From contig CAKZLK010000026.1 in NCBI GenBank assembly GCA_937125455.1, positions 1 through 37,706 of the forward strand: a stretch of DNA of 37,706 nucleotides. The letters run 5' to 3'. Source of the DNA: an uncultured Aequorivita sp. Its GTDB lineage: Bacteria > Bacteroidota > Bacteroidia > Flavobacteriales > Flavobacteriaceae. The position numbers were made by a program, and so were the translations under genes. Shown piece after piece: positions 25,551-34,281 of this stretch. Position 1 is the first letter of the stretch; the number at the start of each line of letters is the position of its first letter. Under the pieces are notes generated by a model, which ran no database searches, was not told the DNA's origin, and was given only the letters and a program-made list of their open reading frames with translations.

Positions 25551-27029
25551 TTAATTCTTTAACACCCTTCCAGAATAAATCATGGTTGGTGCCTTATTTT
25601 GAAATACTACCTTTCCTGACACAATTACTTTGTGTAATCCTTCAGCTTTAAGTGTGCTTTCTTTAAAAGTAGCCTTGTCTTTAAAAGATTCTATACCGAA
25701 CAATAAGAGGTCAGCATAATAGCCCTCTTTTATAATGCCAATACTGTCTATACCCATATTCTCAGCAGCTTGGGTAGTCATCTTATGAATTTTTGTCTCA
25801 AGGGATTCACCAGTATCCATATTTAGATATCGAGGGAAAGCACCCCAACCCCGTGGATGACCCGAAGGTGCACCATCTGAGCATAGATTGATATGTGGCC
25901 ACCTGCTGAGCGTCTTAATATCTTCCAAATCCATTGATTTAGCAATAATACTTTCTCCAGGGGTCTCCTGAGACATTTTTATTAAGGTTATAAATGTTGT
26001 AACAGCATCCTCTTTCCTGAGGTCTGCAATTTCTTTCAGGGTAAGCCCTTCATAAATTGGGTTAGCGTTGAATTTATTAACGATTACCCCTTCTGGCGTG
26101 GTGAGTTCTGAAAGAGCGAATGCTGCGCTTTCCCTGTTATCAAAGTCGCGTTTTGGAAAGAGCACCGTCATAGTGGACTGCCAGTATTGATACGGATAAA
26201 TATCGGCAGTAACATCAATACCATCGGATCTGGCGCTATCAAGAATAGTCAGAATTTTAGCTGCCTTTCCCCATAGTCCTTTACGAGCTAACTTGAAGTG
26301 AGAAATTTGCACGGGCATATTAGTTTCCTTGCCAACCCTTAAAATCTCATCAATGCTTTGCTCTAAATACATATCCTCACTTCGCATATGACTGATATAT
26401 CTGCCACCATATTGCGAAGCTACTTTGGCCATTTCAATCACCTCCTGTGTATTGGAGTAGATTCCCGGGTCGTATTCCAGCCCTGTAGAAAGCCCAAGGG
26501 CACCACTTTGCATATCGCGGGCAATTAATTTCTTCATTGCTTCTATTTCATCAATTGTAGCTTCCCGTTTAAAATCATTACCCATCACCTTTTGTCTCAC
26601 GGTATTGTGCCCAACATACGATGCTATATTTAAGGATAACGGGGATGTTTTTAATGAATCGAAATAGTTGCTTAAAGAGGGTCTGGAAAATCCATCCTGA
26701 CCTACAATTATGGTGGTTATACCTTGACTAATAGCCGCTTCTACTGTTCGAAGAGTGTCTCCATCATGATGGCTATGCGTATCAATAAAACCCGGACTTA
26801 ATATCATCCCGGTTCCATCTATAATTGAATCAGTATCGAATACTGTCAAATCACCAATATCAATTATCAAGCTGCCCTTAATTCTAAGAGAACCCACAAA
26901 ACGGTCGGCTCCTGTGCCATCAATAATTGTAGCATTTTGTATAAGCAGGTTCTTTTCTTCTGTTGGTTTACATTGATTTAACAAAACTAAAAGGATACTC
27001 AATGAAATGATATAATGGAACTTTCTCAT
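25551..27029 (-). CDS. Second D-aminoacylase-family amidohydrolase lipoprotein
   Basis: This amidohydrolase of 492 residues has a lipoprotein signal (lipobox LLNQC, C20, followed by KPTEEK). Metal-site motifs are DTHSHHDGDT, ISHMRSED, ISHFKLAR and CSDGAPSGHPRGWGAF; the last is the late Asp plus the D-aminoacylase signature. It is a paralogue of the plus-strand enzyme at 6402-7979 but diverged, with a different loop before the late Asp, so the two probably take different acyl or side-chain groups. It lies 19 bases behind an S12 hydrolase gene, mirroring the neighbour pair in the other arm. Confidence 0.85.
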   Translation of the reverse strand: MRKFHYIISLSILLVLLNQCKPTEEKNLLIQNATIIDGTGADRFVGSLRIKGSLIIDIGDLTVFDTDSIIDGTGMILSPGFIDTHSHHDGDTLRTVEAAISQGITTIIVGQDGFSRPSLSNYFDSLKTSPLSLNIASYVGHNTVRQKVMGNDFKREATIDEIEAMKKLIARDMQSGALGLSTGLEYDPGIYSNTQEVIEMAKVASQYGGRYISHMRSEDMYLEQSIDEILRVGKETNMPVQISHFKLARKGLWGKAAKILTILDSARSDGIDVTADIYPYQYWQSTMTVLFPKRDFDNRESAAFALSELTTPEGVIVNKFNANPIYEGLTLKEIADLRKEDAVTTFITLIKMSQETPGESIIAKSMDLEDIKTLSRWPHINLCSDGAPSGHPRGWGAFPRYLNMDTGESLETKIHKMTTQAAENMGIDSIGIIKEGYYADLLLFGIESFKDKATFKESTLKAEGLHKVIVSGKVVFQNKAPTMIYSGRVLKN

Positions 27030-27048
27030 ATTCTGCTCGCTTTAGTTT

Positions 27049-28677
27049 TTATTCTTTTTTGAACAGTAAGTTTTTAACCCGACCTGAGGTCAGTATAAAA
27101 CCTGTCGACTTGTTTTTTGTCCTGATAAACTCAAAAGTACCCATAGCATCATTCACAAAAATATTCTCCTTGCCAGAGACAAGTGGTGAAATTTTCTTAC
27201 CATTTATATATAGTAGTAACTCCTTTCCTTGCAGTTGAAGTAAATAAGAAACTTGTAGTTCTTCACTGTAATAACTTCCTGCAAATGTGTTGAGGTCTGA
27301 TGCTGTATATATAGGTAGTTCATAAGCAGTATATATCTGCGGGTCTCTTCCTGGAAACTGTATTGTCATCCTATCATCCCTAAAACTTACTTTAATTTTC
27401 GGATACTTTACTAAGCTAAACTGCCCGGATTCTATAGCTACTAGTCTATTGTTATCAAGGTAGAGGGTGTCATTTTTAATGCTGACTTTATTGCCCTTCA
27501 TCAAGGTGTCGTTCCAGTAACTACCTACATAATGAGCCAATTTTTCTGGTGTGGTGACATAGTCCTCTGAGGTTTTCTGTGGCTCTATTTTGTCAACAGA
27601 TGTTTTGGGTTTATCAAATAAGACATCTGCAATTTGGTTTGCGTGCTGACCCGCTTGACCATCACTTCTGTTTGTTAGAACAGCAATGGCAATATTTTCC
27701 TCTGGAAAACGCATCAATTCGGCCCTGTAACCAACAAAAGCACCACCGTGGCGCACAACAGGTTTGTCATTGTATTTGGTAATATTTAGGCCGAGCGCAT
27801 AATCAAGGGTATCGCCATTATTCAATATAGCCTTAGTTTGCATTTTTTGAGTGAATTCCTGGCTACCAACAGTATGTGTGCTAAAATTATCTACCCACTT
27901 ACCTAAATCTTCTATGGTTGTGAATACTCCGCCATCGCCAATCATTTCAAGCTGTGTCATACTGATTTCAAAGCCATCATCGGTAGGTGTGTAACCTGAA
28001 GCCCTGTTTGGCACAATCATGGAATTGTTATCATGAAAATGGGTGTTTTTCATTTGCAAAGGTTTGAAAATATTTTGCTCGGCAAATTCTGCTAGTGTAG
28101 TTCCCGATACTTTCAAAACGACCTGTCCCAATAGCCAATAACCACTATTGGAATATAGAAACTCATCGCCTGTGGCAAAATTGAGGTTCTTTTGTTTTAC
28201 CAAAAGGTTCATTACTTCCTCATCGGTATAGAAGTCATCATCATCAAACCCTGCCAGATAAACAAGTTGCAAATAATCTCTAATACCGCTGGTATGATTA
28301 AGTAAATGACGTAGGCTGATGTCTTTTGCATAATCAGGGAATTCAGGAAAAAACTTACTCAATGGGTTATCAAGGCTCAACTGACCTTGTTCTGCAAGTA
28401 ATATTATGCAGGCAGCTGTAAATTGCTTGGATGTTGAAGCAATTCTAAACACCGAATTTGTCGTATTGGCAATACCATAATCCATGTTTGCCATGCCATA
28501 TCCTTTGGCATATTCTAACTTCCCTCCACGGTAAATACCTATTGCTGCTCCAGGTTCAGTAGGTTTCCAGTCGCTAAACACATTATCAACTTTTTCAGCG
28601 TATTCTGGTATTCTTTGTTGCTCTGTACAACTTATCAAAATAATTGCAAGAAGGGCGTTAAATAAGTGTTTCATCAT
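27049..28677 (-). CDS. S12 serine hydrolase lipoprotein, paralogue of the one at 8002-9714
   Basis: This beta-lactamase-fold hydrolase of 542 residues has a lipobox LISC (C17). The catalytic SxxK is S81-TS-K84, the second motif is YSN in FLYSNSGYWL, and the third is RHGGAFVGYRA. The C-terminal beta-rich part ends in RVKNLLFKKE, like RAKNVWFEKQN in the plus-strand paralogue. Both have an acidic insertion after HTSG (LAGFDDDDFYTDEE here, LAGWRGDDTRTNED there), which suggests a shared active-site feature. MM at the start leaves 28677 or 28674 as the first codon. It lies 8 bases behind the DgcA-like gene. D-aminopeptidase-like function is inferred. Confidence 0.83.
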   Translation of the reverse strand: MMKHLFNALLAIILISCTEQQRIPEYAEKVDNVFSDWKPTEPGAAIGIYRGGKLEYAKGYGMANMDYGIANTTNSVFRIASTSKQFTAACIILLAEQGQLSLDNPLSKFFPEFPDYAKDISLRHLLNHTSGIRDYLQLVYLAGFDDDDFYTDEEVMNLLVKQKNLNFATGDEFLYSNSGYWLLGQVVLKVSGTTLAEFAEQNIFKPLQMKNTHFHDNNSMIVPNRASGYTPTDDGFEISMTQLEMIGDGGVFTTIEDLGKWVDNFSTHTVGSQEFTQKMQTKAILNNGDTLDYALGLNITKYNDKPVVRHGGAFVGYRAELMRFPEENIAIAVLTNRSDGQAGQHANQIADVLFDKPKTSVDKIEPQKTSEDYVTTPEKLAHYVGSYWNDTLMKGNKVSIKNDTLYLDNNRLVAIESGQFSLVKYPKIKVSFRDDRMTIQFPGRDPQIYTAYELPIYTASDLNTFAGSYYSEELQVSYLLQLQGKELLLYINGKKISPLVSGKENIFVNDAMGTFEFIRTKNKSTGFILTSGRVKNLLFKKE

Positions 28678-28685
28678 TATACTTT

Positions 28686-29750
28686 TTATGTAAGCTCAAA
28701 ACCGAACCCTGGTTTTTTATTGATACTTAGAATGCCATCTTTTAGTGAAAAACCTCCATTGACCAAGTCTTCTGCCAGATCAAAACTACCGTCCAAATCA
28801 AGGTATTTGGTATGAGGGCAGGCAAATGCCGCATGTATTGCAGCAGTGATGCTTACGATACTCTCGTCATTACAACCCCAAAACAGGTTAATATTAGCGG
28901 CTTTGGCGATGGTTGCAATTTCAAACGCTCCCATAAGCCCTCCACATTTCATCAATTTGATATTGTAGATACCAAAAGGTTGAGGAAGTGTAGCATATTG
29001 TATGGCACTGGTACCGTTTTTTAGGCTTTCGTCTGCGACCAGTATTTTCCTGATTTTTTCATCTACTCCAGTCAGTTCTTGTTCTTTCCCCACAGGAACA
29101 GGCTGCTCTATTACCTCTAAATTTGCTTTTTCTGTTGCTTGTACAAACTGCAGCAATTCTTTTTTCCCATATCCCTGATTGGCATCTACACGGATAATCA
29201 TATCATTATGTTGTTCGTGTAGTTTTAAGATTCGTTCAATATCCAATTCAACCGATTCTCCGGTTTTTACTTTAAGCACTTTAAAACCTAACTTTTTGTA
29301 TTCGGCAGCCTCTTTTAGCGTTTCCTCTACCCCCATAATACCAATAGTTACTGAGGTTGGTAACGATTTGATATGCTGTCCGTAGATTTCCACTACGGGA
29401 ATGCCTAAATATTTAGCGAAAGTATCATGCAAGGCAATGTCCCAAATGGCCTGTGTACCCGGTTTATCGGGGAAAGTAGCATGAACATCTTGAATCATTT
29501 TTCTGAAATGTCGAATGTCTTTACCAATAAAGGATTGAAAGTAATCTGATTGACAATTCTGAAGTGTTTGTGCAGGTGTTTCATTAACCACTTCTTTTGC
29601 TGGATTAGCAGCTCCTATACCGGTAATTCCATTTTCGAGAGTAATAAAAAGAAAAGCACTTTCTACATCAGAAACGGTTTTATAAGCAATGCTATAAGGC
29701 TTGGTAAGTGCTAAATTTTTTGAAAAGGCTTTAATTTCTTTAATCTTCAT
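28686..29750 (-). CDS. dgcA: Enolase-superfamily epimerase: DgcA-like N-acetyl-D-Glu racemase or L-Ala-D/L-Glu epimerase
   Basis: This cytosolic enolase-superfamily enzyme of 354 residues belongs to the muconate lactonizing/dipeptide epimerase group. Acid-base lysines are K162 in LKVKTG and K268 in IKLMKCGG. Magnesium ligands are D189 (RVDANQGY), E215 (EQPV) and D240 (ADES). A DLD motif at 318-320 (KYLDLDGS) is the pair that, in dipeptide epimerases, holds the substrate's free amino group. Its start codon overlaps the end of the DgcN-like gene by 11 bases, so they are translationally coupled. In the published D-glutamate pathway DgcN acetylates D-Glu and DgcA racemizes N-acetyl-D-Glu to the L-form. 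The DLD motif leaves a real alternative: epimerization of murein L-Ala-D-Glu. Confidence 0.75.
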   Translation of the reverse strand: MKIKEIKAFSKNLALTKPYSIAYKTVSDVESAFLFITLENGITGIGAANPAKEVVNETPAQTLQNCQSDYFQSFIGKDIRHFRKMIQDVHATFPDKPGTQAIWDIALHDTFAKYLGIPVVEIYGQHIKSLPTSVTIGIMGVEETLKEAAEYKKLGFKVLKVKTGESVELDIERILKLHEQHNDMIIRVDANQGYGKKELLQFVQATEKANLEVIEQPVPVGKEQELTGVDEKIRKILVADESLKNGTSAIQYATLPQPFGIYNIKLMKCGGLMGAFEIATIAKAANINLFWGCNDESIVSITAAIHAAFACPHTKYLDLDGSFDLAEDLVNGGFSLKDGILSINKKPGFGFELT

Positions 29751-30795
29751 GAACTGTTATTTTTAGCGCGGTAATAAATTTTTGAACACCTTCTTGTATA
29801 GGAATAACAACCGGTATATTTAATGAGGCTTCTAATTCGGATTGTATCGTTTTGGCTTCTTCAGAAGTAAGCCCTTCTGTATTTAAAGCCAATCCAATGA
29901 CTTCGCTATTAAACTTTTTGATGATTTCTATTTCAGATTCAATAGAAGGTATTTCCCCCCATTCGGGTTCCTGATCAAAATATTTTCTTCCGGGAGCACA
30001 CACCAAAATCACTTTTTTTGCATTTCCTGAAATAAGCATCTCTAAACCACAAGGACCGCTAGGGTTTCTAAGACTAGACTGACCTTCCAAAAGGATCATA
30101 TCCGGTTTTTCTTTTTGCCAACAAGAAACAATCGCATGTTCCAATTCACCTGAAACAAAATCATTAAGTGTAGAATCGAAGATAAAACCATACTTACTTC
30201 CTTGCATCCAACCGGTTTGTCCGGTGTAAATCATCTCTGCTTTTATATTTTCTTCCTTACAAGCTTCCAGCATAAGTCTGGTTGTGGTACGTTTGCCCAT
30301 GGCGCAGTCCATTCCTAAAACAGCAACAATAGGAACATCAATATTGAAAATTTCACCAGTCCAAAAATGCAGCTCTTTGATAGATTTTGGCTTACGGATA
30401 TCTATTAACTCTACGCCATATTCTTCAGCCAGTTTTACAATATCTTGTTGTTCGCACAATAAATGATGTAACCCATTTATAATATTGATTTTATAGGTAA
30501 TGGCTTTACGAATAGTTTTTAATAAGATCTCAGATAGAACTCCACCTTTGGTAGCTACTCCTACGATAAGACAATCGATATTATTTAATTGTTTTGTAGC
30601 TTCATCTATAGAACCAATAACTGGAATATTCCTCTTTTTACCGTCCAGAATTTCTCCTGCATCCGAACCTGCATGATTGTGATCTACAACGGCTAATAAC
30701 TTAAAACGATTTGACCCTCTAATCAATCCATGGGTTGTTTTTGCAAAATTGGTATGTAAATCTCCTCCTGTTATTACAATCGCTGTTTTTTTCAT
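29740..30795 (-). CDS. dgcN: DUF1611 protein, DgcN-like D-glutamate N-acetyltransferase
   Basis: This DUF1611-family protein of 351 residues has two parts. An N-terminal Rossmann-like domain (about 1-140) is followed by a P-loop-like C-terminal domain with GMDCAMGKRT at 161-170. A late LLEGQSSLRNPSGP segment is typical of the family. DgcN of this family was shown to transfer acetyl from acetyl-CoA to D-glutamate, the first step of a D-Glu catabolic route in marine bacteria and haloarchaea. It is cytosolic, with no signal peptide. It lies 5 bases behind the M55 D-aminopeptidase gene and overlaps the DgcA-like gene by 11 bases. The pairing is the strongest reason for the name; N-acetylation of another D-amino acid is possible. 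Confidence 0.78.
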   Translation of the reverse strand: MKKTAIVITGGDLHTNFAKTTHGLIRGSNRFKLLAVVDHNHAGSDAGEILDGKKRNIPVIGSIDEATKQLNNIDCLIVGVATKGGVLSEILLKTIRKAITYKINIINGLHHLLCEQQDIVKLAEEYGVELIDIRKPKSIKELHFWTGEIFNIDVPIVAVLGMDCAMGKRTTTRLMLEACKEENIKAEMIYTGQTGWMQGSKYGFIFDSTLNDFVSGELEHAIVSCWQKEKPDMILLEGQSSLRNPSGPCGLEMLISGNAKKVILVCAPGRKYFDQEPEWGEIPSIESEIEIIKKFNSEVIGLALNTEGLTSEEAKTIQSELEASLNIPVVIPIQEGVQKFITALKITVHED

Positions 30796-30800
30796 GCTAA

Positions 30801-31700
30801 TTAGGGTTTTAAAGCAATATTATATCCAGTTACAAATCGCAGGAATGTAGATATTTCAATAATATCTTTCCCAACGAAACGAATGGTATGCGAATCAATT
30901 CGTTTTGCTCCTGGGTAATGTTGTAAAAGTTCTACAGGACGATAGTTTTTCAGGCTAAGGTCAAGCGTTAACGGCCCTTTTAGTTTGTAAGGTTTAAACT
31001 CTTTAATTCTTTTGATGGCTGCTTTTGTTTTGTTGCCGATTACTTCATAGGCAGCATTCGGAGTAAGGGTTTTTGCCGAATGAAAGCTATTTGCCCACTT
31101 TACTACGGCACCTTCTGTATCTCCCAGCAGGTTTTGTGTTTCTTTCACAGCAATATCGTCTCCGGTAATTAGGATGATCGGAACATTGAAATGCCCAGCA
31201 ATTAGTGCATTAATACCTGCCTCCGGCATTACAATATTGTTGATTTTAACAGAGGTAATATTGGCACTCGACATGGTGTGTGCTCTAACTCCTTCTTTAC
31301 TATTAGTACTGGCGTGATAGCCCAAAAATATAGCTCCATCAAAAGAATCGTCAATACCTTCCATCATCCCCAACATACGTGGCCAAGATCTAACAATCAT
31401 CACATCATCAGGGAGTTTCTCAATAAGAATATTCTGCCCGTTTCCATGCGAATCACTAACCAAAATCTCATCTGCTCCTGCTTCACGAGCTGCTTTTATA
31501 CAAGCATTTACTTCGGCAGTCATGAACTTGCGGAAGCGCTCGTATTCAAACCCTCCGGGACCCAATTGTTCGCCTGTTACTGCTCCGACCACACCTTCCA
31601 TATCGGCAGAAATGTAGATTTTTAATTTTTTGTTCTGAGCTTGCACCATAGTAGTTGTTGTTAATAAGATGATAAAAAATAGTTTTTGAATGGTTTTCAT
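30801..31700 (-). CDS. Exported M55-family D-aminopeptidase (DppA-like)
   Basis: This is a zinc D-aminopeptidase of the M55 family, whose prototype DppA of Bacillus removes N-terminal D-residues such as D-Ala and Gly from short peptides. Metal ligands are D33 and E35 in ISADMEGV, then ISVSDSHGNG-type Asp/His (VSDSHGNGQN) and GYHAST. TGDDIAV follows at about 180. Bacillus DppA (about 274 residues) is cytosolic, whereas this 299-residue protein carries a signal peptide (MKTIQKLFFIILLTTTTMVQAQ). D-residues would therefore be released in the periplasm. It is 5 bases upstream of the DgcN-like gene and 23 bases behind the Ntn acylase gene. Confidence 0.87.
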   Translation of the reverse strand: MKTIQKLFFIILLTTTTMVQAQNKKLKIYISADMEGVVGAVTGEQLGPGGFEYERFRKFMTAEVNACIKAAREAGADEILVSDSHGNGQNILIEKLPDDVMIVRSWPRMLGMMEGIDDSFDGAIFLGYHASTNSKEGVRAHTMSSANITSVKINNIVMPEAGINALIAGHFNVPIILITGDDIAVKETQNLLGDTEGAVVKWANSFHSAKTLTPNAAYEVIGNKTKAAIKRIKEFKPYKLKGPLTLDLSLKNYRPVELLQHYPGAKRIDSHTIRFVGKDIIEISTFLRFVTGYNIALKP

Positions 31701-31723
31701 AATGTTTTAATTTATTGTGTTTT

Positions 31724-33964
31724 TTATCTCTGTTGAATTGTGAGGAGTGCTTCTATAGAAGTACTAATTATTTTTTTTCCCGGGTGATATGTACTTTTGG
31801 CTCTCTTTTCTACATCTTCCCGATAGTAGGCAACATCTTTAAATTGTATATCTATATAAGGTTGTACCTGATCATCAAAATGGGGCGAATCGGGGTCGCC
31901 ACTTTGACCACCTGCCAGCATACTTTTGGCTTTTAGTTTATCTCCAAATTCTACTACAGCTACAAAACTGTTACCTGATGTACCGTATATACGTTTTGTG
32001 CCGTTGTATGACCTTGCCCCGAAAGAGGCTAATGCTCCCCATCTGCCTGATGCCAATCCTACCGGTGTACTTGGTTTATCATCATTAAAAGGCTGTCTAA
32101 TATCTCCGTTAAGTCGTTGATATCTGTTAATTTCACCCCAGGGCGTATTCCAATTGCCGAAATCTTCTGTTAATTTGGCTATAGTTTTTTGGAAAATTGC
32201 AAGGCGTTCTTCCTCCGGTGATTCGGAACCGAAGTAGTTTATACGTTCCATATAGCTTAGTTTTTTAGGAGATTTCCCTTCTCGCGAATACATAATGCCA
32301 TAATAGTGGGCTAATGACATGGCTACAGATTCTTTGGATACGGCAAAATCCCAGTTTCGCAAGACTTCGATTGGCACTTTTAATGATTTTTCAGGATTTG
32401 GGGATTGGTCATATGCCGCTACTAATCCTGGAATGAGTACTTCAAAAGCAGGTAAATAAGGGTCGTATGCCATTTCAATCAATTTGTCGAGGTTTAGTTT
32501 ATCTGCTTTTTTCAGTAATCGTATAGCATGTACACCACGAAAGTTCTCACGATTTCTCGACATGTACCGAGGATAGTCTTCAACCTTTGGGCTATATTCA
32601 TCGGCACTTGTAAAAGGGGTTGAGTTACAGTTTTGTATCCAACCATTAGGAGGGTTGATTACAGTGATTGCTTCATCTACTGTGTGCAACCCTTTCCAGT
32701 CGGTGGCTGGATTACTGCCATCTACAGGCTTTGTATAATCAAATTTCACGTCTCTCATAGGAATAAAATTACCATGATAGTAAGCTATATTTCCTTGTGC
32801 ATCGGCATAAACGGTATTGTTGGACGAGTTGGTACGTATGTTCATCATTTCTCTGAATGCCTTATGCCCGTTTAGTTTTGTTCTGGTGAAAGACTGGGTT
32901 AGCGCCTTTACAGGGTCCCACATCATAGCTGTTGCCACCCATTTATCGTCAATTTTTTGTGTAATTGGTCCGTGATGGGTACGATACATGGTGAAGTCAC
33001 GCTTTTTAATTTCTTCATTTTCTTTGTATTTAAGTGCAACTTCTAACGTTTCTACTGGTCGTAATTCATCACCATATTTATATTTTAGTCCATCCTCATT
33101 TTTTACAACAGTTTCAACAAAATCGTCTATAACATCTGTATAAGTTGAAGTATGCATCCAGCCTGTTTCTTCGTTAAATCCCTGATAAACAAAAAATTGC
33201 CCCCAAGTTACAGCACCATAAGCATTTAACCCTTCTTCACTAACTACATGTACTTCTCCTCGAAAGAAAAAGGATGTGTGTGGATTGATAAGCAACATTG
33301 TATTACCCGATTCGGTTAATTTTCCTGAGATAGCAAACCCGTTGGAACCTCTTGGTTCGTTGTCAGCGAGACGTATTAACCCATCGTTAACTTCATTTAA
33401 TGAAAGCGATGGTTGTTCCTTTTCGTAAAAAGTTTTTATTGCTTTTGTAGATACGCGCTCAATATCTCCTCCTATTGATCCTTCACTAAAATACATGGGC
33501 ATCCATGGTTCAAAACGAGTTAACAATCGAGGTTTTACCTCAGGATGTGTATGCAGATAATAATTAATGCCATCAGCAAAGGCATCGCATAACTCTTTAA
33601 GCCAGTCAGGACTTTTATCATAATTGGCTTTTGCTTCTTCTTCTGTCATAAATAACTTTGCCCGTAAATCGCTATATAAAGCTTCCTCTCCTTCAACTTC
33701 TGCCAATCGCCCGGTTGCCCAGATATAGTTTTGCTCTACTCTGTTAAAATCATCTTCGCATTGTGCATATAGCAAGCCGAAAACAGCATCGGCATCCGTT
33801 TTTCCATATATGTGTGGTACGCCAAAATCATCTCTGAAGATCTCTGTATTAGCAGCACGTAGCTCCCAGCGTTGTTGTTCTGTTTGTGGCTGTTTAGCAC
33901 AAGAAATGATAATAAGTGTTAGTAATGATAGGTAAGTATATTTTGCAAGTGTTCGAAGTTTCAT
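31724..33964 (-). CDS. Penicillin acylase-family (S45) Ntn hydrolase lipoprotein
   Basis: This N-terminal-nucleophile acylase precursor of 746 residues should mature by self-cleavage before S207 in EPRGSNGFAISG, releasing a pro-segment between the alpha and beta chains. A lipoprotein signal (lipobox IISC, C22) anchors it. Beta-chain motifs typical of the family follow (INPHTSFF, YRTHHGPI, and TNSSNNTVYADAQGNIAYYHGN with the oxyanion-side Asn). Relatives cleave acyl groups from penicillins, acyl-homoserine lactones or N-acyl amino acids and peptides. It is the first gene of the long minus-strand operon, directly behind the proposed operator. Deacylation of N-acyl-D-amino acids or lipopeptides is the inferred role; quorum-signal cleavage is an alternative. 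Confidence 0.85.
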   Translation of the reverse strand: MKLRTLAKYTYLSLLTLIIISCAKQPQTEQQRWELRAANTEIFRDDFGVPHIYGKTDADAVFGLLYAQCEDDFNRVEQNYIWATGRLAEVEGEEALYSDLRAKLFMTEEEAKANYDKSPDWLKELCDAFADGINYYLHTHPEVKPRLLTRFEPWMPMYFSEGSIGGDIERVSTKAIKTFYEKEQPSLSLNEVNDGLIRLADNEPRGSNGFAISGKLTESGNTMLLINPHTSFFFRGEVHVVSEEGLNAYGAVTWGQFFVYQGFNEETGWMHTSTYTDVIDDFVETVVKNEDGLKYKYGDELRPVETLEVALKYKENEEIKKRDFTMYRTHHGPITQKIDDKWVATAMMWDPVKALTQSFTRTKLNGHKAFREMMNIRTNSSNNTVYADAQGNIAYYHGNFIPMRDVKFDYTKPVDGSNPATDWKGLHTVDEAITVINPPNGWIQNCNSTPFTSADEYSPKVEDYPRYMSRNRENFRGVHAIRLLKKADKLNLDKLIEMAYDPYLPAFEVLIPGLVAAYDQSPNPEKSLKVPIEVLRNWDFAVSKESVAMSLAHYYGIMYSREGKSPKKLSYMERINYFGSESPEEERLAIFQKTIAKLTEDFGNWNTPWGEINRYQRLNGDIRQPFNDDKPSTPVGLASGRWGALASFGARSYNGTKRIYGTSGNSFVAVVEFGDKLKAKSMLAGGQSGDPDSPHFDDQVQPYIDIQFKDVAYYREDVEKRAKSTYHPGKKIISTSIEALLTIQQR

Positions 33965-34040
33965 TGAATTCAGTTTTGTTGTGGTGCGTTACAAACAAGT
34001 TTATTTAAGATTTTATGAAATATGACGTTCCAATTTTTTT

Positions 34041-34083
34041 AAGTAATGTATACCAATTTTTATCGCTAAGTATCATAAAAATT
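34041..34083 (-). promoter_or_regulatory. Candidate MocR operator of the acylase operon
   Basis: In the direction of transcription this reads TTGGTATAC followed at once by ATTACTT. The first 9 bases are identical to 4255-4263 ahead of the plus-strand operon, where ATTACTT follows after 5 more bases. The ACCAA half-site is also one shoulder of an AT-rich inverted repeat (34055-34083). It lies about 50 bases upstream of the -7-like box, a position that would suit activation. Shared control of both arms is inference. Confidence 0.4.
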
Positions 34084-34163
34084 CATTTATGATAAGTGAG
34101 TTTACAAGACGAAGTTTTGTGAAGCAAGAGGGTAACACGCTACGCGATGTTACTTTTTGTTTA

Positions 34164-34184
34164 TTTAACTGAAAATCAGTTAAA
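34164..34184. repeat. Perfect 9-base inverted repeat TTTAACTGA-AAA-TCAGTTAAA
   Basis: The arms at 34164-34172 and 34176-34184 are perfect reverse complements with a 3-base gap. It sits about 10 bases before the -33-like TTTG of the BfmA-like gene. It may be an operator for that gene or a short hairpin; no T-run follows, so terminator function is unlikely. Confidence 0.45.
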
Positions 34185-34281
34185 TATATCCATTTTGGAA
34201 TTTTGTATTTTAGTAAGTTTACATCAAAAACGAAAATTAGCCCAGTAAAACCAAGGATTCATTGTAACAATTCAAAAAAAT

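Larger units (their letters stand above)
33965..34281. promoter_or_regulatory. Divergent promoter region between the acylase operon and the BfmA-like gene
   Basis: These 317 gene-free bases hold a minus-strand -7-like box TAAACTTG (33996-34003, one mismatch to TAnnTTTG), the shared motif GTATACCAA (34048-34056), a perfect inverted repeat AATTTTTAT/ATAAAAATT (34055-34063, 34075-34083), a small hairpin GTAACA/TGTTAC (34132-34153), a perfect inverted repeat at 34164-34184, and a plus-strand candidate promoter (TTTG 34194-34197, TAAGTTTA 34214-34221) for the BfmA-like gene. Confidence 0.45.
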
